This document shows, piece after piece, positions 9,905 to 19,380 of a DNA stretch of 64,000 nt. This DNA comes from Luteimonas galliterrae (GTDB taxonomy: Bacteria > Pseudomonadota > Gammaproteobacteria > Xanthomonadales > Xanthomonadaceae), in the NCBI RefSeq assembly GCF_023374055.1, contig NZ_JAMBEP010000006.1, positions 57,424-121,423 on the forward strand. Direction: 5' to 3'. Position 1 is the stretch's first letter. Each line of letters begins with the position of its first letter. The notes beneath the pieces are model-generated. The model was not told where the DNA came from. It was given only the letters and a program-made list of their open reading frames with translations, and searched no databases. Made by a program: the position numbers and the translations under genes.

Positions 9905-10030
9905 GGCCTTATAGGAGCGGCTTCAGCCGCGAGCTCTTGATCCTTCAGCCGTCATCCCGAGCGAAGCGAGGGATCTGCTGGATCGAAGCGACTCGTAAGC
10001 AGATCCCTCGCTTCGCTCGGGATGACAGCG
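9905..10030. repeat. composite REP-like palindromes (types A and B)
   Basis: A half-copy of the type B element (GGAGCGGCTTCAGCCGCGAG at 9914) is followed by a full type A inverted repeat. The type A arms, GTCATCCCGAGCGAAGCGAG and its complement, are separated by about 25 nt. The element lies between tamA and glyS. The same A and B families recur at 38.7 and 59.6 kb. Confidence 0.85.
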
Positions 10031-10040
10031 ACCTATTGGA

Positions 10041-12233
10041 TCAGGTCGAAAGGTGTTCGATCGCAGCAACGCTGCCGAGTCGATCTGCAAGCCGCTTGAG
10101 CAGCGCGAGGCGGTTGTCGCGCACGGCGGCATCGTCGACGTTGACCATCACGCTGTCGAAGAACGCGTCCACCTGCGGGCGCAGGCGCGCCAGGCGGCCG
10201 AGCACGGCGACATAGTCGCGCCGCTTCAGCGCGTCGTCGGTATCGGCGATAGCCTGTTCGACGGCTTCGTGCAGGTCGCGTTCGGCGGATTCCGCGAACA
10301 GTCTGGGATCGACGACGGTTGGAATTTCACCTTCGACTTTCCTCAGGATATTGCGAATGCGTTTGTTGGCGGCGGCCAGAGCTTCGGCTTCGGGGAGCTT
10401 AGAAAACTCCACGACTGCTTTCGTGCGCCGATCGAAGTCCAGAAGCGACAGTGGCTTCAATACTGTGACAGCTTCGAACTGCTGTGTGCTCACGCCCTGA
10501 TCGATGCAGTAGGCGCGCATACGATCAATGACAAAATCATATATGGCGCGCATGGTCTCCATCTGGGTATCTATCTCGGTTTCATACGCTGAGTGATACC
10601 AGGACTCGGGCATTTCCACGCCTAACCCGGCTGAAATCGCCTTATTTGCAAGGACTTCAATTTCCAGGAGTTTGCTGGATTTCGCTTGGGCATCTACTTG
10701 TTCCAGTGCATAGAAGATGTAGGTAGGAAGACTAATGTCTTGATCTAGCGAAATTAGGATTTTCGCCAATCCCAAGCCATTGCGACGCAATGCAAATGGG
10801 TCTTTGTTTCCAGTAGGCTTCAATCCAGCAAAAAAACCACCTGCAAGCGTGTCGATTCGCTCGGAAATTGCAATGACTCGCCCCAATTTCGATGGGGCGA
10901 TCAAATCCGCTGCAAACCGCGGCATATAAGCCTCATCGATCGCATTGGCCACTTCCAGCGGTTCGTGCTCGACGGCGGCGTAATAACGTCCGGCGATGCC
11001 CTGCAACTCCGGAAATTCGTTCACCAGGCGCGACTGCAGGTCGGCCTTCGACAATTCTGCCGCTCGGCGCGCGAGTTTTGGATCGACGCCGACTTCGCCG
11101 GCAATCGCTTCGGCCAGCGCCGCCACGCGCGCGACCTTGTCCGCGACGGTGCCGAGCTTGGCCTGGTAGGTGACGGTCTTCAGGCCTTCGTTCATCGACG
11201 CCAGGCCCTGCTTCATGTCTTCGACGAAAAAGAATTTGGCGTCGGCGAAGCGCGGGCGGATCACGCGCTCGTAGCCTTTGCGGATTTCGGCTTCGTCCTT
11301 GGATTCGATGTTGGCGATGCCGATGAAGTTCTCGGTGAGCTTGCCGTCCGCGCCGAGCACCGGGAAGAACTTCTGGTTGGCTTCCATCGTGGCTATCAGC
11401 GCTTCCTGCGGCACGGCCAGGAATTCTTCCTCGAACGAGCACAGGATCGCTTTGGGCCATTCGACCAGACAGTTCACCTGTTCGAGATTGTCGTCGTCGA
11501 TGCGCGCGTTGCCGCCGGCTTTCGCGGCGGCGCGCTGCACCTCGCGCACGATGCGCTCGCGGCGCTCGTCGGGGTCGGCGAGCACCTTGGCACCACGCAT
11601 CGCGTCCAGGTATTCGTCCGGATCGTTCACCCACACCGGCTTGTCGTGCAGGAAGCGGTGGCCGCGGCTCATGCGATCGGCCTTGACGCCGAGCACTTCG
11701 CCGTCGACCACGTCCTTGCCCAGCAGCAGCACCAGCCAATGCACGGGCCGTGCGAACGCGTAGTCGTGATCGCCCCAGCGCATCGGCTTGGGGATCGGCA
11801 TCGCGGCGATGGCTTCGCGCACGATCTCCGGAAGCAACTCGCGCGTGCGCGCGCCGGGCTTGACCGCGCGGTGCACGAAACGCTCGCCCTTGGCGTCGGT
11901 GGTTTTCTCGAGCGCGGTCCAGTCCACGCCGGCCTTCTGGGCGAAACCCTGCAAGGCCTTGGTGGGTTCGCCGTTCGCATCGAGCGCGATGTTGAGATAG
12001 GGGCCGAGCACTTCCGAACGCTGTTCGGGCTGTTCGACGGCGACGCCCGGCAGGCGCACCGCGAGGCGGCGCGGCGTATACAGCGGCTTGGCTTCGCCGC
12101 GGTCGAAGGCGATGCCGCGTTTGTTCAAGCCGTCGATGGCGCCGTCGAACAAGGCCTGCGCCAGGCCGGGCAATGCCTTGACCGGCAGCTCTTCGGTGCC
12201 CAGTTCGATCAGCAGCGGTTTCATGTCGGTCAT
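10041..12233 (-). CDS. glyS: glycine-tRNA ligase beta subunit
   Basis: 730 residues, the normal length for the beta subunit of the bacterial alpha2-beta2 glycyl-tRNA synthetase. It has the typical N-terminus ([20 protein letters not shown]), the motifs [10 protein letters not shown] and [10 protein letters not shown], the [21 protein letters not shown] block of the HD-like domain, and the C-terminal anticodon-binding region ([11 protein letters not shown]). It lies downstream of glyQ. Two starts, MTDMKPLL at 12233 and MKPLL at 12224, are both plausible. Bases from about 10410 to 10930 have much lower GC (about 49%) than the rest, yet the frame is intact. That suggests a recombined segment. 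Confidence 0.96.
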   Translation of the reverse strand: MTDMKPLLIELGTEELPVKALPGLAQALFDGAIDGLNKRGIAFDRGEAKPLYTPRRLAVRLPGVAVEQPEQRSEVLGPYLNIALDANGEPTKALQGFAQKAGVDWTALEKTTDAKGERFVHRAVKPGARTRELLPEIVREAIAAMPIPKPMRWGDHDYAFARPVHWLVLLLGKDVVDGEVLGVKADRMSRGHRFLHDKPVWVNDPDEYLDAMRGAKVLADPDERRERIVREVQRAAAKAGGNARIDDDNLEQVNCLVEWPKAILCSFEEEFLAVPQEALIATMEANQKFFPVLGADGKLTENFIGIANIESKDEAEIRKGYERVIRPRFADAKFFFVEDMKQGLASMNEGLKTVTYQAKLGTVADKVARVAALAEAIAGEVGVDPKLARRAAELSKADLQSRLVNEFPELQGIAGRYYAAVEHEPLEVANAIDEAYMPRFAADLIAPSKLGRVIAISERIDTLAGGFFAGLKPTGNKDPFALRRNGLGLAKILISLDQDISLPTYIFYALEQVDAQAKSSKLLEIEVLANKAISAGLGVEMPESWYHSAYETEIDTQMETMRAIYDFVIDRMRAYCIDQGVSTQQFEAVTVLKPLSLLDFDRRTKAVVEFSKLPEAEALAAANKRIRNILRKVEGEIPTVVDPRLFAESAERDLHEAVEQAIADTDDALKRRDYVAVLGRLARLRPQVDAFFDSVMVNVDDAAVRDNRLALLKRLADRLGSVAAIEHLST

Positions 12234-12239
12234 GGTGCG

Positions 12240-12368
12240 GCTCTTTTTGCTTTTTCTTCTCCCCCCGGGAGAAGGTGCCCGGAGGGCGGATAAGGGTGCG
12301 GTGTGTGGTTGCGGCAACGCACTCGCGCCGTACCCTCACCCCAACCCCTCTCCCGGTGGGAGAGGGGC
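12240..12368. repeat. REP-like element between glyQ and glyS (type E)
   Basis: The gap between the two synthetase subunits holds CTTCTCCCCCCGGGAGAAGG at its glyS side and CCTCTCCCGGTGGGAGAGGG at its glyQ side, the latter with the neighbouring CCCTCACCCCAACC. A related copy lies inside the repeat at 23.07-23.11 kb. Confidence 0.7.
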
Positions 12369-12369
12369 T

Positions 12370-13269
12370 TTAAGCGGTTTCTTTCTTCAGTCCGGGAAAG
12401 CCGAGCTTCTCGCGCTGCGCGTAATACGCCTCGGCCACCGCCTGCGACAGCTTGCGCACGCGCAGGATGTAGCGCTGGCGTTCGGTGACGCTGATCGCGC
12501 GGCGTGCGTCGAGCAGGTTGAAGCTGTGCGAGGCCTTGCAGACCTGGTCGTAGGCCGGCAGCGGCAGGCCCAGTTCGACCAGTTTCAGCGCTTCTTTCTC
12601 GCAGGCGTCGAAACGGTGGAACAACTCGGGCACATCGGCATGTTCGAAGTTGTACGCGGACTGCTCGACTTCGTTCTGGTGATAGACGTCGCGGTAGTAC
12701 ACCGTGCCTTGCGGGCCTTGCGTCCACACGATGTCGAACACGTTGTCGACGTTCTGCAGGTACATGCACAGCCGCTCGAGGCCGTAGGTGATCTCGCCCA
12801 GCACCGGCCGGCATTCCAAGCCGCCGGCCTGCTGGAAATAAGTGAACTGGGTGACTTCCATGCCGTTCAACCACACTTCCCAGCCCAGGCCCCAGGCGCC
12901 GAGCGTCGGCGATTCCCAGTTGTCCTCGACGAAGCGCAGGTCGTGCACCAGCGGGTCGATGCCCAGCGCCACCAGCGAACCCAGGTATAGCTCCTGGATG
13001 TTGTCCGGGTTGGGCTTCATCGCCACCTGGTACTGGTAGTAGCGCTGCAGCCTGTTCGGGTTGTCGCCGTAGCGGCCGTCGGTGGGGCGGCGGCAGGGCT
13101 GCACATAGGCCGCGTTCCACGGTTCCGGTCCTAGCGCGCGCAGGAAGGTGGCCGGGTGGAAGGTGCCGGCGCCGACTTCCAGGTCCAGCGGCTGGATCAG
13201 CACGCAGCCCTGTTCCGCCCAGTAGGCGTTCAGGCGCTGGATCATCTGCTGGAAGGTAGGTCCTTGCAT
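12370..13269 (-). CDS. glyQ: glycine-tRNA ligase alpha subunit
   Basis: 299 residues, full length for the class II alpha subunit that carries the aminoacylation active site. Conserved blocks are [40 protein letters not shown] (motif 2 region), [19 protein letters not shown] and the [20 protein letters not shown] region. It is transcribed with glyS, from which it is separated by a REP-like element. The start ATG at 13269 gives the canonical MQGPTFQQ N-terminus. Confidence 0.97.
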   Translation of the reverse strand: MQGPTFQQMIQRLNAYWAEQGCVLIQPLDLEVGAGTFHPATFLRALGPEPWNAAYVQPCRRPTDGRYGDNPNRLQRYYQYQVAMKPNPDNIQELYLGSLVALGIDPLVHDLRFVEDNWESPTLGAWGLGWEVWLNGMEVTQFTYFQQAGGLECRPVLGEITYGLERLCMYLQNVDNVFDIVWTQGPQGTVYYRDVYHQNEVEQSAYNFEHADVPELFHRFDACEKEALKLVELGLPLPAYDQVCKASHSFNLLDARRAISVTERQRYILRVRKLSQAVAEAYYAQREKLGFPGLKKETA

Positions 13270-13373
13270 CGGAATCCTTGGTGCGGAGCGGGGGCGCGAC
13301 CGGCAGGCAATGAGGGCCGGTTAGTATACGGGGAGGCCCGCTGCGGGCCGGCGTTCGACAGGGTTTGCGCATC

Positions 13374-14114
13374 GTGCAAGAAGCATTCGCCTCGCCTTTC
13401 CTGATCGTGGAAACCGGCCAGCCGGTGGCCTCGATGCGCCGCCACGGCGGCTTCCCGCACTGGATCCGCGTCGCTGCCGGGCTGCGCGCCGACGAAGCGG
13501 TGGTGGCCCGGGTCGAGAGCGGCGACGCATTGCCGCGGCACGAGGGTTTCGCCGGCGTCATCGTCACCGGTTCGGGCGCCATGGTCACCGAGCGCCGCGA
13601 CTGGAGCGAACGCAGCGCGCAATGGCTGCGCGAGGCCGCGCATGCCGGCGTGCCGCTGTTCGGCATCTGCTACGGCCATCAGCTGCTGGCGCATGCGCTG
13701 GGCGGCGAGGTCGGCGACCATCCGCAGGGCCGCGAGATGGGCACGATCGGCCTCGAATTGCATCCGCAAGCCGGCGACGATCCGCTGTTCGCGGGTCTGC
13801 CTGCGCAGTTCCCGGCGCAGGCCACGCATCTGCAGACGGTTTTGCGCGCGCCCGACGGCGCGACGGTGCTGGCCCAGTCCGTGCACGACGCCTGCCACGC
13901 TTTCCGCTGGGGCGACAACGCCTGGGGCGTGCAGTTCCATCCCGAATTCAGCGCCGCGCACATGCGCGGCTACGTGCACGCGCGCCGCGAAGCGCTGGCC
14001 CAGGAAGGCCGCGATTGGCGCGCAATGTCGGCCTCGGTGACCGCGGCGCCGCAGGCGCGGCGTGTGCTGCGGCGGTTCGTGAAGCATGCGCGCGGCGGCG
14101 TGCGCGGGCGCTGA
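13374..14114 (+). CDS. class I glutamine amidotransferase-like protein
   Basis: 246 residues. The class I GATase triad is visible: Cys99 in GICYGHQLLAHALGG, and His189 and Glu191 in GVQFHPEFS. No synthase domain is attached, so this is a stand-alone GATase of the GMP-synthase-like type often annotated as glutamine amidotransferase; the physiological partner is unknown. The frame has a TTG at 13365 and a GTG at 13374. I chose GTG because AGGG lies at a better spacing, but the choice is uncertain. It is divergent from glyQ across about 100 bp. Confidence 0.85.
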   Translation: MQEAFASPFLIVETGQPVASMRRHGGFPHWIRVAAGLRADEAVVARVESGDALPRHEGFAGVIVTGSGAMVTERRDWSERSAQWLREAAHAGVPLFGICYGHQLLAHALGGEVGDHPQGREMGTIGLELHPQAGDDPLFAGLPAQFPAQATHLQTVLRAPDGATVLAQSVHDACHAFRWGDNAWGVQFHPEFSAAHMRGYVHARREALAQEGRDWRAMSASVTAAPQARRVLRRFVKHARGGVRGR

Positions 14115-14176
14115 AACGATGGGTTAGGATGCCGCAACGGCCGGGGATGGCCATCGATCGAACCAAGGGGTGGGAT

Positions 14177-15091
14177 ATGCAGATGCGTGCGATGGGGCCC
14201 GGAGCCGGCTGGCGCTGGATGATGCAGGGCATCAACCTGGGCCGTAACAATCCCAAGGCCATTTTCGGCGGCGCGGCATTGCTGCTGCTGGTGGCGCTGG
14301 TGCCCACCTTCGTGCAGCTGGTCGCGCAGCTGGGGCTGAAGATGACCAGCATGACCGCGATGCTCGGCCTGGCCGGCTTCAGCCTGCTGTTTTCGCTGCT
14401 GGTGATGCCGCCGGTGCTCGGCGGCTACCTGCGCGTGATCGATGCCAGCGAGAACGGCCGCGCCACGCGGTCCACCGCCATTTTCGACACGTTCAAGGCC
14501 GGCCAGGGCGCGCCGCGCATGATCGCGCTGGCGGTCGTGATGGCGGTGATCGCGATCGCGGTGTTCGGTGCGATCTTCGCGATCTTCGGTCCCGGCATTT
14601 TTTCCTGGTACATGCAGGTGCTGAGCAGCCAGGCCGCAGGCGGCGCCACGCCGGCGACGTTGCCGGAATTGCCGGCCGGGTTCGGTACCGTCGTGGGCCT
14701 GTCGATCCTGTTCGGCCTGTTCTTCCAGGGCGCGTATGCGGTCGCCTTCGGCCAGGTCGCGCTGACCGAACGCGGCGTGGGCGGCGCGATGTCGGACGGC
14801 TTCGTCGGCGCGCTGAAGAACCTGCTGCCGCTGCTGGTGCTGCTGGTGATCTGGCTGGTGTTCGCGCTGATACTGGTGCTGGTGGTGGGCCTGCTGGTGG
14901 CGCTGCTGGGCGTGATCGGCGCGTTGGTCCATCCGGCCATGGCGGTCGTCCTGGCCGCGCCGGTCTATCTGGCTTTCATCCTGATCCTGTACGTGGTGAT
15001 CTTCGGCGTGATGTACCACGTGTGGCGCGATGTCGCCGGCGGCGAGTCCGCCCGCAGCGATGGCGGAAACAACAACGTCGTCGCGGCCTGA
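14177..15091 (+). CDS. BPSS1780-like integral membrane protein
   Basis: 304 residues with about six hydrophobic segments. The N-terminal motif GWRWMMQGINLGRNNPKAIF resembles the signature of the BPSS1780 family of uncharacterised proteobacterial membrane proteins. The tail after the last segment (GGESARSDGGNNNVVAA) is hydrophilic. The ATG at 14177 follows AAGGGGTGGG; an ATG about ten codons upstream is less well placed. Function unknown. It converges on the RDD gene with a hairpin between the two. Confidence 0.7.
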   Translation: MQMRAMGPGAGWRWMMQGINLGRNNPKAIFGGAALLLLVALVPTFVQLVAQLGLKMTSMTAMLGLAGFSLLFSLLVMPPVLGGYLRVIDASENGRATRSTAIFDTFKAGQGAPRMIALAVVMAVIAIAVFGAIFAIFGPGIFSWYMQVLSSQAAGGATPATLPELPAGFGTVVGLSILFGLFFQGAYAVAFGQVALTERGVGGAMSDGFVGALKNLLPLLVLLVIWLVFALILVLVVGLLVALLGVIGALVHPAMAVVLAAPVYLAFILILYVVIFGVMYHVWRDVAGGESARSDGGNNNVVAA

Positions 15092-15097
15092 CATCGA

Positions 15098-15123
15098 GTA
15101 GGGTGGGCCTTGGACCACCCTAC
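15098..15123. terminator. hairpin between convergent genes, possible bidirectional terminator
   Basis: GTAGGGTGG pairs with CCACCCTAC across an 8-nt loop. It sits exactly between the stops of the BPSS1780-like gene and the RDD gene. There is no U-tract, so termination is only inferred; it could also be a REP half-element. Confidence 0.45.
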
Positions 15124-15128
15124 GCCAC

Positions 15129-15839
15129 TCAGTACAGCGCGCTGTCTACCGCCGTCCGCAGCGTGCCGAGCAGGTGCAGGTAAAGCCAGGCGGCGGAGAA
15201 CAGCGTCGCCGCGATCTGCAGTGCGATCCAGGCTTTCGCCCATGCCGGCAAGGCTGCGTTCGCGTCTTCGTCGACGAGCACGCGCGTGCCGGCGACGAAA
15301 TCGTGCAGGGCGCGCTTCTGCGGCGTCCATGCCGCCAGCGCGTGGCCCAGATTGAGGGTGAGCCACGACAGCGCGCCCGCGACATGGCGCAGCGCGGCGC
15401 GACTCCAGCCCGGCGCTGCGCCGTCGCGGTCCGTGATCCGGATGCGCAACGCGCGTTTGCCCGGCGTCGCCTGCCACGGTGAGGCCTCGAAAGCGATCCA
15501 GTAGATCGCCGCGAACAACGCGAACCACAGTAGCGGCGGCGTCAGCAGGCTGCGGAGGCAAGCGAGCATGGCGTCGATCGCCAACCGCAATGCCGGCTCA
15601 TCGGCCAATCGCTGCGCCAGCCGGAGCAGGTCGCCGCCCTGCATCAAAGCATCGGTCAGGCGTTGCGCGACCAGATTCACGACCGTTGCCGACGCAGCCT
15701 GCAGTGCCTGCAATCGCGTCGGGAAGCCGTTCGCGCTCAGCAGCAGCGTGGGCACGGCGACGATCGCCGCATCCAGCGACCACGCCGCGTATCGTCGCCA
15801 GAAGCCGGCCGGCCCGGCGATCTCAGCCATCGCCCGCAT
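15129..15839 (-). CDS. RDD family membrane protein
   Basis: 236 residues. It starts with the RDD-type pattern GFWRRYAAWSLDAAIVAVPT and has the later motifs ASPWQATPGKRALRIRITD and LRHVAGALSWLTLNLGHALAAW, both family hallmarks. About four membrane segments. The long loop between the first two segments is unusual for a minimal RDD protein. The start overlaps the tatC stop, so it is probably expressed with tatABC. Transport or envelope roles have been proposed for the family; none is shown here. Confidence 0.8.
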   Translation of the reverse strand: MRAMAEIAGPAGFWRRYAAWSLDAAIVAVPTLLLSANGFPTRLQALQAASATVVNLVAQRLTDALMQGGDLLRLAQRLADEPALRLAIDAMLACLRSLLTPPLLWFALFAAIYWIAFEASPWQATPGKRALRIRITDRDGAAPGWSRAALRHVAGALSWLTLNLGHALAAWTPQKRALHDFVAGTRVLVDEDANAALPAWAKAWIALQIAATLFSAAWLYLHLLGTLRTAVDSALY

Positions 15840-16584
15840 CGGCCGGATCGGCGCTTTCGCGCGTCCCGACCAGGCGTGCGGCGAGGATGCCGGCCTCGTA
15901 CAGCAGCATCATCGGGATCGCCAGCATCAGCTGCGACACCACGTCGGGCGGGGTGATGATCGCGGCGATCACGAAGATGCCCACGATCGCGTAGCCGCGC
16001 CATTCGCGCAGCTGCGCCGGCGTCACCCAGCCCAGCAGCACTAGGATCACCAATGCCACCGGCAATTCGAAACTGGCGCCGAAGGCCAGGAAGATCACCA
16101 GCACGAAATCCAGGTAGGCGTTGATGTCGGTCATCATCGCCACGCCGCTGGGCGTCACCTTGTTGAGGAAGGTGAACACCGCCGGCAGCACCAGGAAATA
16201 CGCGAACGCGCAGCCGGCGTAGAACAGCACCAGCGCCGAGGCCAATAAGGGCATGGCCAGCTTCTTCTCGCGCCGATACAGGCCCGGGGCGACGAAGGCC
16301 CACACCTGGTACAGCAGCCACGGCATCGCGCCGACCAGCGCCACGAAGAACGCCAGCTTCAGCGGCGCGAAGAACGGCGAGGCCACTTCGATCGCGATCA
16401 GCTGGCCGCCTTTGGGCAATTTCTCCAGCAGCGGCTGCGCCAGCCAGCCGTACAGCCGGTTCGCGAACGGCAGCAACGCGACGAACACCAGCAGCAGGCC
16501 GACCACCGCGCGCAGCAGGCGCGCGCGCAGTTCGATCAGGTGGTCGAGCAGGCGGCCCTGCACGTCGTCGTCAGCGGATTGCAT
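15823..16584 (-). CDS. tatC: Sec-independent protein translocase TatC
   Basis: 253 residues, six membrane segments, usual length. The conserved elements are the N-terminal HLIELRARLLRA, the FFAPLKLAFFVAL segment, the YQVWAFVAPGLYRREKK loop and the PPDVVSQLMLAIPMMLLYE segment. TatC recognises the twin-arginine signal and forms the receptor with TatB. It overlaps the end of tatB by 14 nt in the tatABC operon. Confidence 0.97.
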   Translation of the reverse strand: MQSADDDVQGRLLDHLIELRARLLRAVVGLLLVFVALLPFANRLYGWLAQPLLEKLPKGGQLIAIEVASPFFAPLKLAFFVALVGAMPWLLYQVWAFVAPGLYRREKKLAMPLLASALVLFYAGCAFAYFLVLPAVFTFLNKVTPSGVAMMTDINAYLDFVLVIFLAFGASFELPVALVILVLLGWVTPAQLREWRGYAIVGIFVIAAIITPPDVVSQLMLAIPMMLLYEAGILAARLVGTRESADPADAGDG

Positions 16585-16915
16585 CGTCGTCGCGGGCCGG
16601 AGCGGGAGGGGTGGCGTCGGCAGGCTCGTCGCCGTCGCCGGGCATGCGCTCGAAATCGCGCCGCAGCCGTTCGCTTTCGCTGCGCAGGTCCTGGTCGGCC
16701 TTGCGCATCAGCGATTGCGTCTCCTGCAGGTTGCGCTTGAGTTCTTCCGCCGCCAGGTCGCGTTCCAGTTCGTCCTTCACCGAATGCCATTGCGCGCGCG
16801 CGCGGCGCACCCACAAGCCGGCGAAGCGCGCGGCCTTGGGCAGGCGTTCGGGGCCGAGCACGATCAGCGCGACCACGGCGATGATCAGCAGCTCGCTGAA
16901 ACCGATGTCGAACAT
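16571..16915 (-). CDS. tatB: Sec-independent protein translocase TatB
   Basis: 114 residues. The N-terminal membrane helix is FDIGFSELLIIAVVALIVLG with the TatA/B hinge and an amphipathic helix (PERLPKAARFAGLWVRRARA), followed by a charged helical tail. FDIGFSELL is diagnostic of TatB rather than TatA. Second gene of the tat operon. Confidence 0.96.
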   Translation of the reverse strand: MFDIGFSELLIIAVVALIVLGPERLPKAARFAGLWVRRARAQWHSVKDELERDLAAEELKRNLQETQSLMRKADQDLRSESERLRRDFERMPGDGDEPADATPPAPARDDDAIR

Positions 16916-16949
16916 GGCGGGGAGACCGGGCCGGGTTCAGCGCGGCCGC

Positions 16950-17177
16950 TCAGCGCGGCGCGTTGTCGTCGTTGCGCTGGGTTTCGGAGGCCTGTTCGTT
17001 GCGCTTGGAGTCGTCGCCCAGCTGGCCGGGCGTCTTGTCCTCGTCGCTCATGCCCTGCTTGAAGCCCTTGACGGCCTCGCCCACGTCCTTGCCGACGTTC
17101 TTCAGGCGCTTGGTGCCGAACACCAGCACCACGATCACGAGCACGATCACCCAGTGCCAGATGCTTAAACCACCCAT
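16950..17177 (-). CDS. tatA: Sec-independent protein translocase TatA
   Basis: 75 residues. The start [20 protein letters not shown] gives a short N-tail and one membrane helix, followed by the hinge [20 protein letters not shown] and a short acidic tail, exactly as in TatA. It forms the pore-like oligomer of the twin-arginine pathway. First gene of tatABC. Confidence 0.97.
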   Translation of the reverse strand: MGGLSIWHWVIVLVIVVLVFGTKRLKNVGKDVGEAVKGFKQGMSDEDKTPGQLGDDSKRNEQASETQRNDDNAPR

Positions 17178-17247
17178 CGGAAACTCGCCAAACGGTTACG
17201 GGCAGTCAGGATACCAGTAGTCATGTTACGGCCGCGGCCGGCGGATG

Positions 17248-18138
17248 TTAGGGCTTGGCCGGCGGCGGCGATTCGGGCAGGGCTTCGGTGCGCACTTCGC
17301 CCGCCTGCGCGGGCTCGAACGGCGTCGGTTGCGGGTCGCCGGCGGCCGGTACGGCGGTCGGAGCGGTATCGGTGGCCGGTGCGACGGCGGCCGGGGCGGA
17401 CGTCGTCGCGGCCGAGGCGGTCTGCGTGCCCTGCGTGCCGCGGCGCGCGCGTGCGGTGGCGGTGGCCTCTTCCAGGCCGTCGCGGAAATCGACGATGGCG
17501 TTGGCCGCCGTCGGATTGTTGGCGCGGCCTTCGAAGATCATCCGCGGCGTGGTGCCGTTGCCGTACACGGCCTGGTTGGCGGCATCGTCCATCGACAGCA
17601 CGGCGCCGTCCAGCGCCACGCCGGCGAACAGGCCGCGGGCGCGCGACCAGGACCAGATCTCGGCCTTCAGTTCGCCGTCGGTGGCGGTGGATGCGTTGCG
17701 GCCGAGCGGCCCGGCAGCGACGCCGGCATCGGCGCCCAGGGTGAACTTGCCGTTGACGATCGATTCCAGGCCGCGGTCGCTGCGGAACACCAGCACGATG
17801 TCGGCCGACTGCACGCCGGCCTGGAAGCCGATGCTGCCGCCGGTCAGGGTGATGAAAGTCGGGTTGGACCAGGTGCCGTCGGGATTCTTCACCGCCAGCA
17901 CGCCGTGGCCGCGGCGGCCGCCGATCACCAGTCCGGCCTTGATGGTGTCCGGAATGACGGCGATCGCGCGCGCCTCGTCGAGCAGCTTGTCGGGAATGGC
18001 CGACTCCGGGATCGCCTGGATGTCGGTCAGCACGCGCAGCGCATTGCGGGCGCGTTCCTCTTCCGCGTTGCCGGCGAAGGCGAGGACGGGCGCCAGGCAG
18101 GCGACGATCAGGAGCAGCAGGCGGGACAGGCGAGTCAT
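17248..18138 (-). CDS. SYLF/YSC84-like lipid-binding domain protein, exported
   Basis: 296 residues. It has a signal peptide (MTRLSRLLLLIVACLAPVLA), then the SYLF domain (about residues 25-215): AIPDKLLDEARAIAVIPDT, GGRRGHGVLAVKN, TLTGGSIGFQAGVQSADIVL and GPLGRNAS are family signatures. The C-terminal ~80 residues are Ala/Pro/Thr-rich and probably disordered. Bacterial SYLF proteins are periplasmic and thought to bind lipid. The start was set at the ATG before the signal peptide; an upstream ATG would add 14 unlikely residues. Confidence 0.8.
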   Translation of the reverse strand: MTRLSRLLLLIVACLAPVLAFAGNAEEERARNALRVLTDIQAIPESAIPDKLLDEARAIAVIPDTIKAGLVIGGRRGHGVLAVKNPDGTWSNPTFITLTGGSIGFQAGVQSADIVLVFRSDRGLESIVNGKFTLGADAGVAAGPLGRNASTATDGELKAEIWSWSRARGLFAGVALDGAVLSMDDAANQAVYGNGTTPRMIFEGRANNPTAANAIVDFRDGLEEATATARARRGTQGTQTASAATTSAPAAVAPATDTAPTAVPAAGDPQPTPFEPAQAGEVRTEALPESPPPAKP

Positions 18139-18250
18139 ATCGAACTCCGGCGATCGGGGCGATCGTCTCAAGGACAACAAAATACAGGTGAAGTTCAGCC
18201 TAGTCGCGCCGGCATGAATCGCGAGTGAGCCCGACGCGGCCCGCTGCTCT

Positions 18251-18355
18251 TTGTAGGAGCGGCTTTAGCCGCGAGCTCTTTCCCGCAAATCGCGGCGGCG
18301 TTCCCCGGCATGGGAGTAAGGGCTCGCGGCTAAAGCCGCTCCTACAAAAGCGGGG
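18251..18355. repeat. REP-like palindrome, type B
   Basis: TGTAGGAGCGGCTTTAGCCG and its inverted complement (CGGCTAAAGCCGCTCCTACA) flank about 60 nt. It lies upstream of hemH between divergent genes. Confidence 0.85.
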
Positions 18356-18414
18356 CGAAGCGGCGGAAAAGAGCCCGCATGCTAAGGTGCGCGCGCCCCG
18401 GAGCCAGCGTCGCG

Positions 18415-19380
18415 ATGCCAGCCTCTCCTTCCACCGCCCTGTTGTTGGTCAACCTCGGCACGCCCGAGGCGCCGACCGCGCGCGCGGTGCGCCGCTACCT
18501 GGCCGAGTTCCTGCACGACCGCCGCGTAGTGCAGCTGACGCGCTGGCTGTGGTGTCCGCTGCTGCATTTCGCCATCCTGCCGCTGCGCGGACCGAAGGTG
18601 GCGCGCAAGTACGCGCAGATCTGGATGGAAGGCGGCTCGCCGCTGGCCGTATACACGCAGCGCCTGGCCGCTGCCGTGCAGCAGCGCCTGCCGCAGTGGC
18701 ACGTGGCGCATGCGATGCGCTACGGGCGGCCGGCGATCGCCGAGGTGCTGGACGCCTTCCGCCGCGAAGGCGTGCGGCGGGTCGTGGTGCTGCCGCTGTA
18801 TCCGCAGTATTCCACTACCACCACCGCTTCTGTCGCCGACGCGCTGGCCAAGGCGGGCGCAGGTTTGCAGGTGCGGATGATCGAGCGATACGACACCGAT
18901 CCCGCCTGGGTCGCCGCCGTCGCCGATTCGATCCGCGCGCATCGCGCCGCGCACGGCGCCGGCAAGCACCTGCTGTTCTCATTCCACGGCTTGCCGCAGC
19001 GTTTGGCCGATCGGGGCGATCCGTATCCGCAGCAGTGCGAGGCCAGCGCGCGCGCGATCGCGGCCGGGTTGGGCTTGGCCGACGGCGAGTGGAGCTTGAG
19101 CTATCAATCGCGATTCGGCCGCGAGCGCTGGCTGCAGCCCGCCACGCTGGAGGCGCTCGACGCCTTGGCCGCGCGCGGGGTCGACACGGTCGACGCCGTC
19201 TGCCCCGGTTTCGCGGTCGACTGCCTGGAGACATTGGAAGAAGTCGCGATGATGCTGGCCGCGCGCTACGCCGCGCGCGGCGGCACGCTGCGCTACATCC
19301 CCTGCCTCAACGACGCGCTGGCGCACGCCGATGCGCTCGCGGCGCTGGCCGCGCGCGCGGCGGAGACGGACGATGCATGA
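18415..19380 (+). CDS. hemH: ferrochelatase
   Basis: 321 residues. It inserts ferrous iron into protoporphyrin IX, the last step of heme synthesis. Conserved segments are [20 protein letters not shown] at the N-terminus, [16 protein letters not shown], the active-site [12 protein letters not shown] (catalytic His), the YQSRFG motif and the [14 protein letters not shown] motif near the C-terminus. The start at 18415 gives [15 protein letters not shown], normal for the family. The downstream hydrolase gene overlaps by 8 nt. Confidence 0.96.
   Translation: MPASPSTALLLVNLGTPEAPTARAVRRYLAEFLHDRRVVQLTRWLWCPLLHFAILPLRGPKVARKYAQIWMEGGSPLAVYTQRLAAAVQQRLPQWHVAHAMRYGRPAIAEVLDAFRREGVRRVVVLPLYPQYSTTTTASVADALAKAGAGLQVRMIERYDTDPAWVAAVADSIRAHRAAHGAGKHLLFSFHGLPQRLADRGDPYPQQCEASARAIAAGLGLADGEWSLSYQSRFGRERWLQPATLEALDALAARGVDTVDAVCPGFAVDCLETLEEVAMMLAARYAARGGTLRYIPCLNDALAHADALAALAARAAETDDA

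Noticed and set aside
8190..9914. A plus-strand frame of about 570 codons opposite tamA
   Set aside because: Shadow of the real gene with Val/Ala/Arg-rich composition.
9950..10027. The type A hairpin as the tamA or glyS terminator
   Set aside because: The same element occurs at other places not at gene ends and lacks a U-tract, so it is called a dispersed repeat.
10965..12293. A plus-strand frame of about 440 codons opposite glyS
   Set aside because: Antisense to glyS and ends in the same low-complexity composition.
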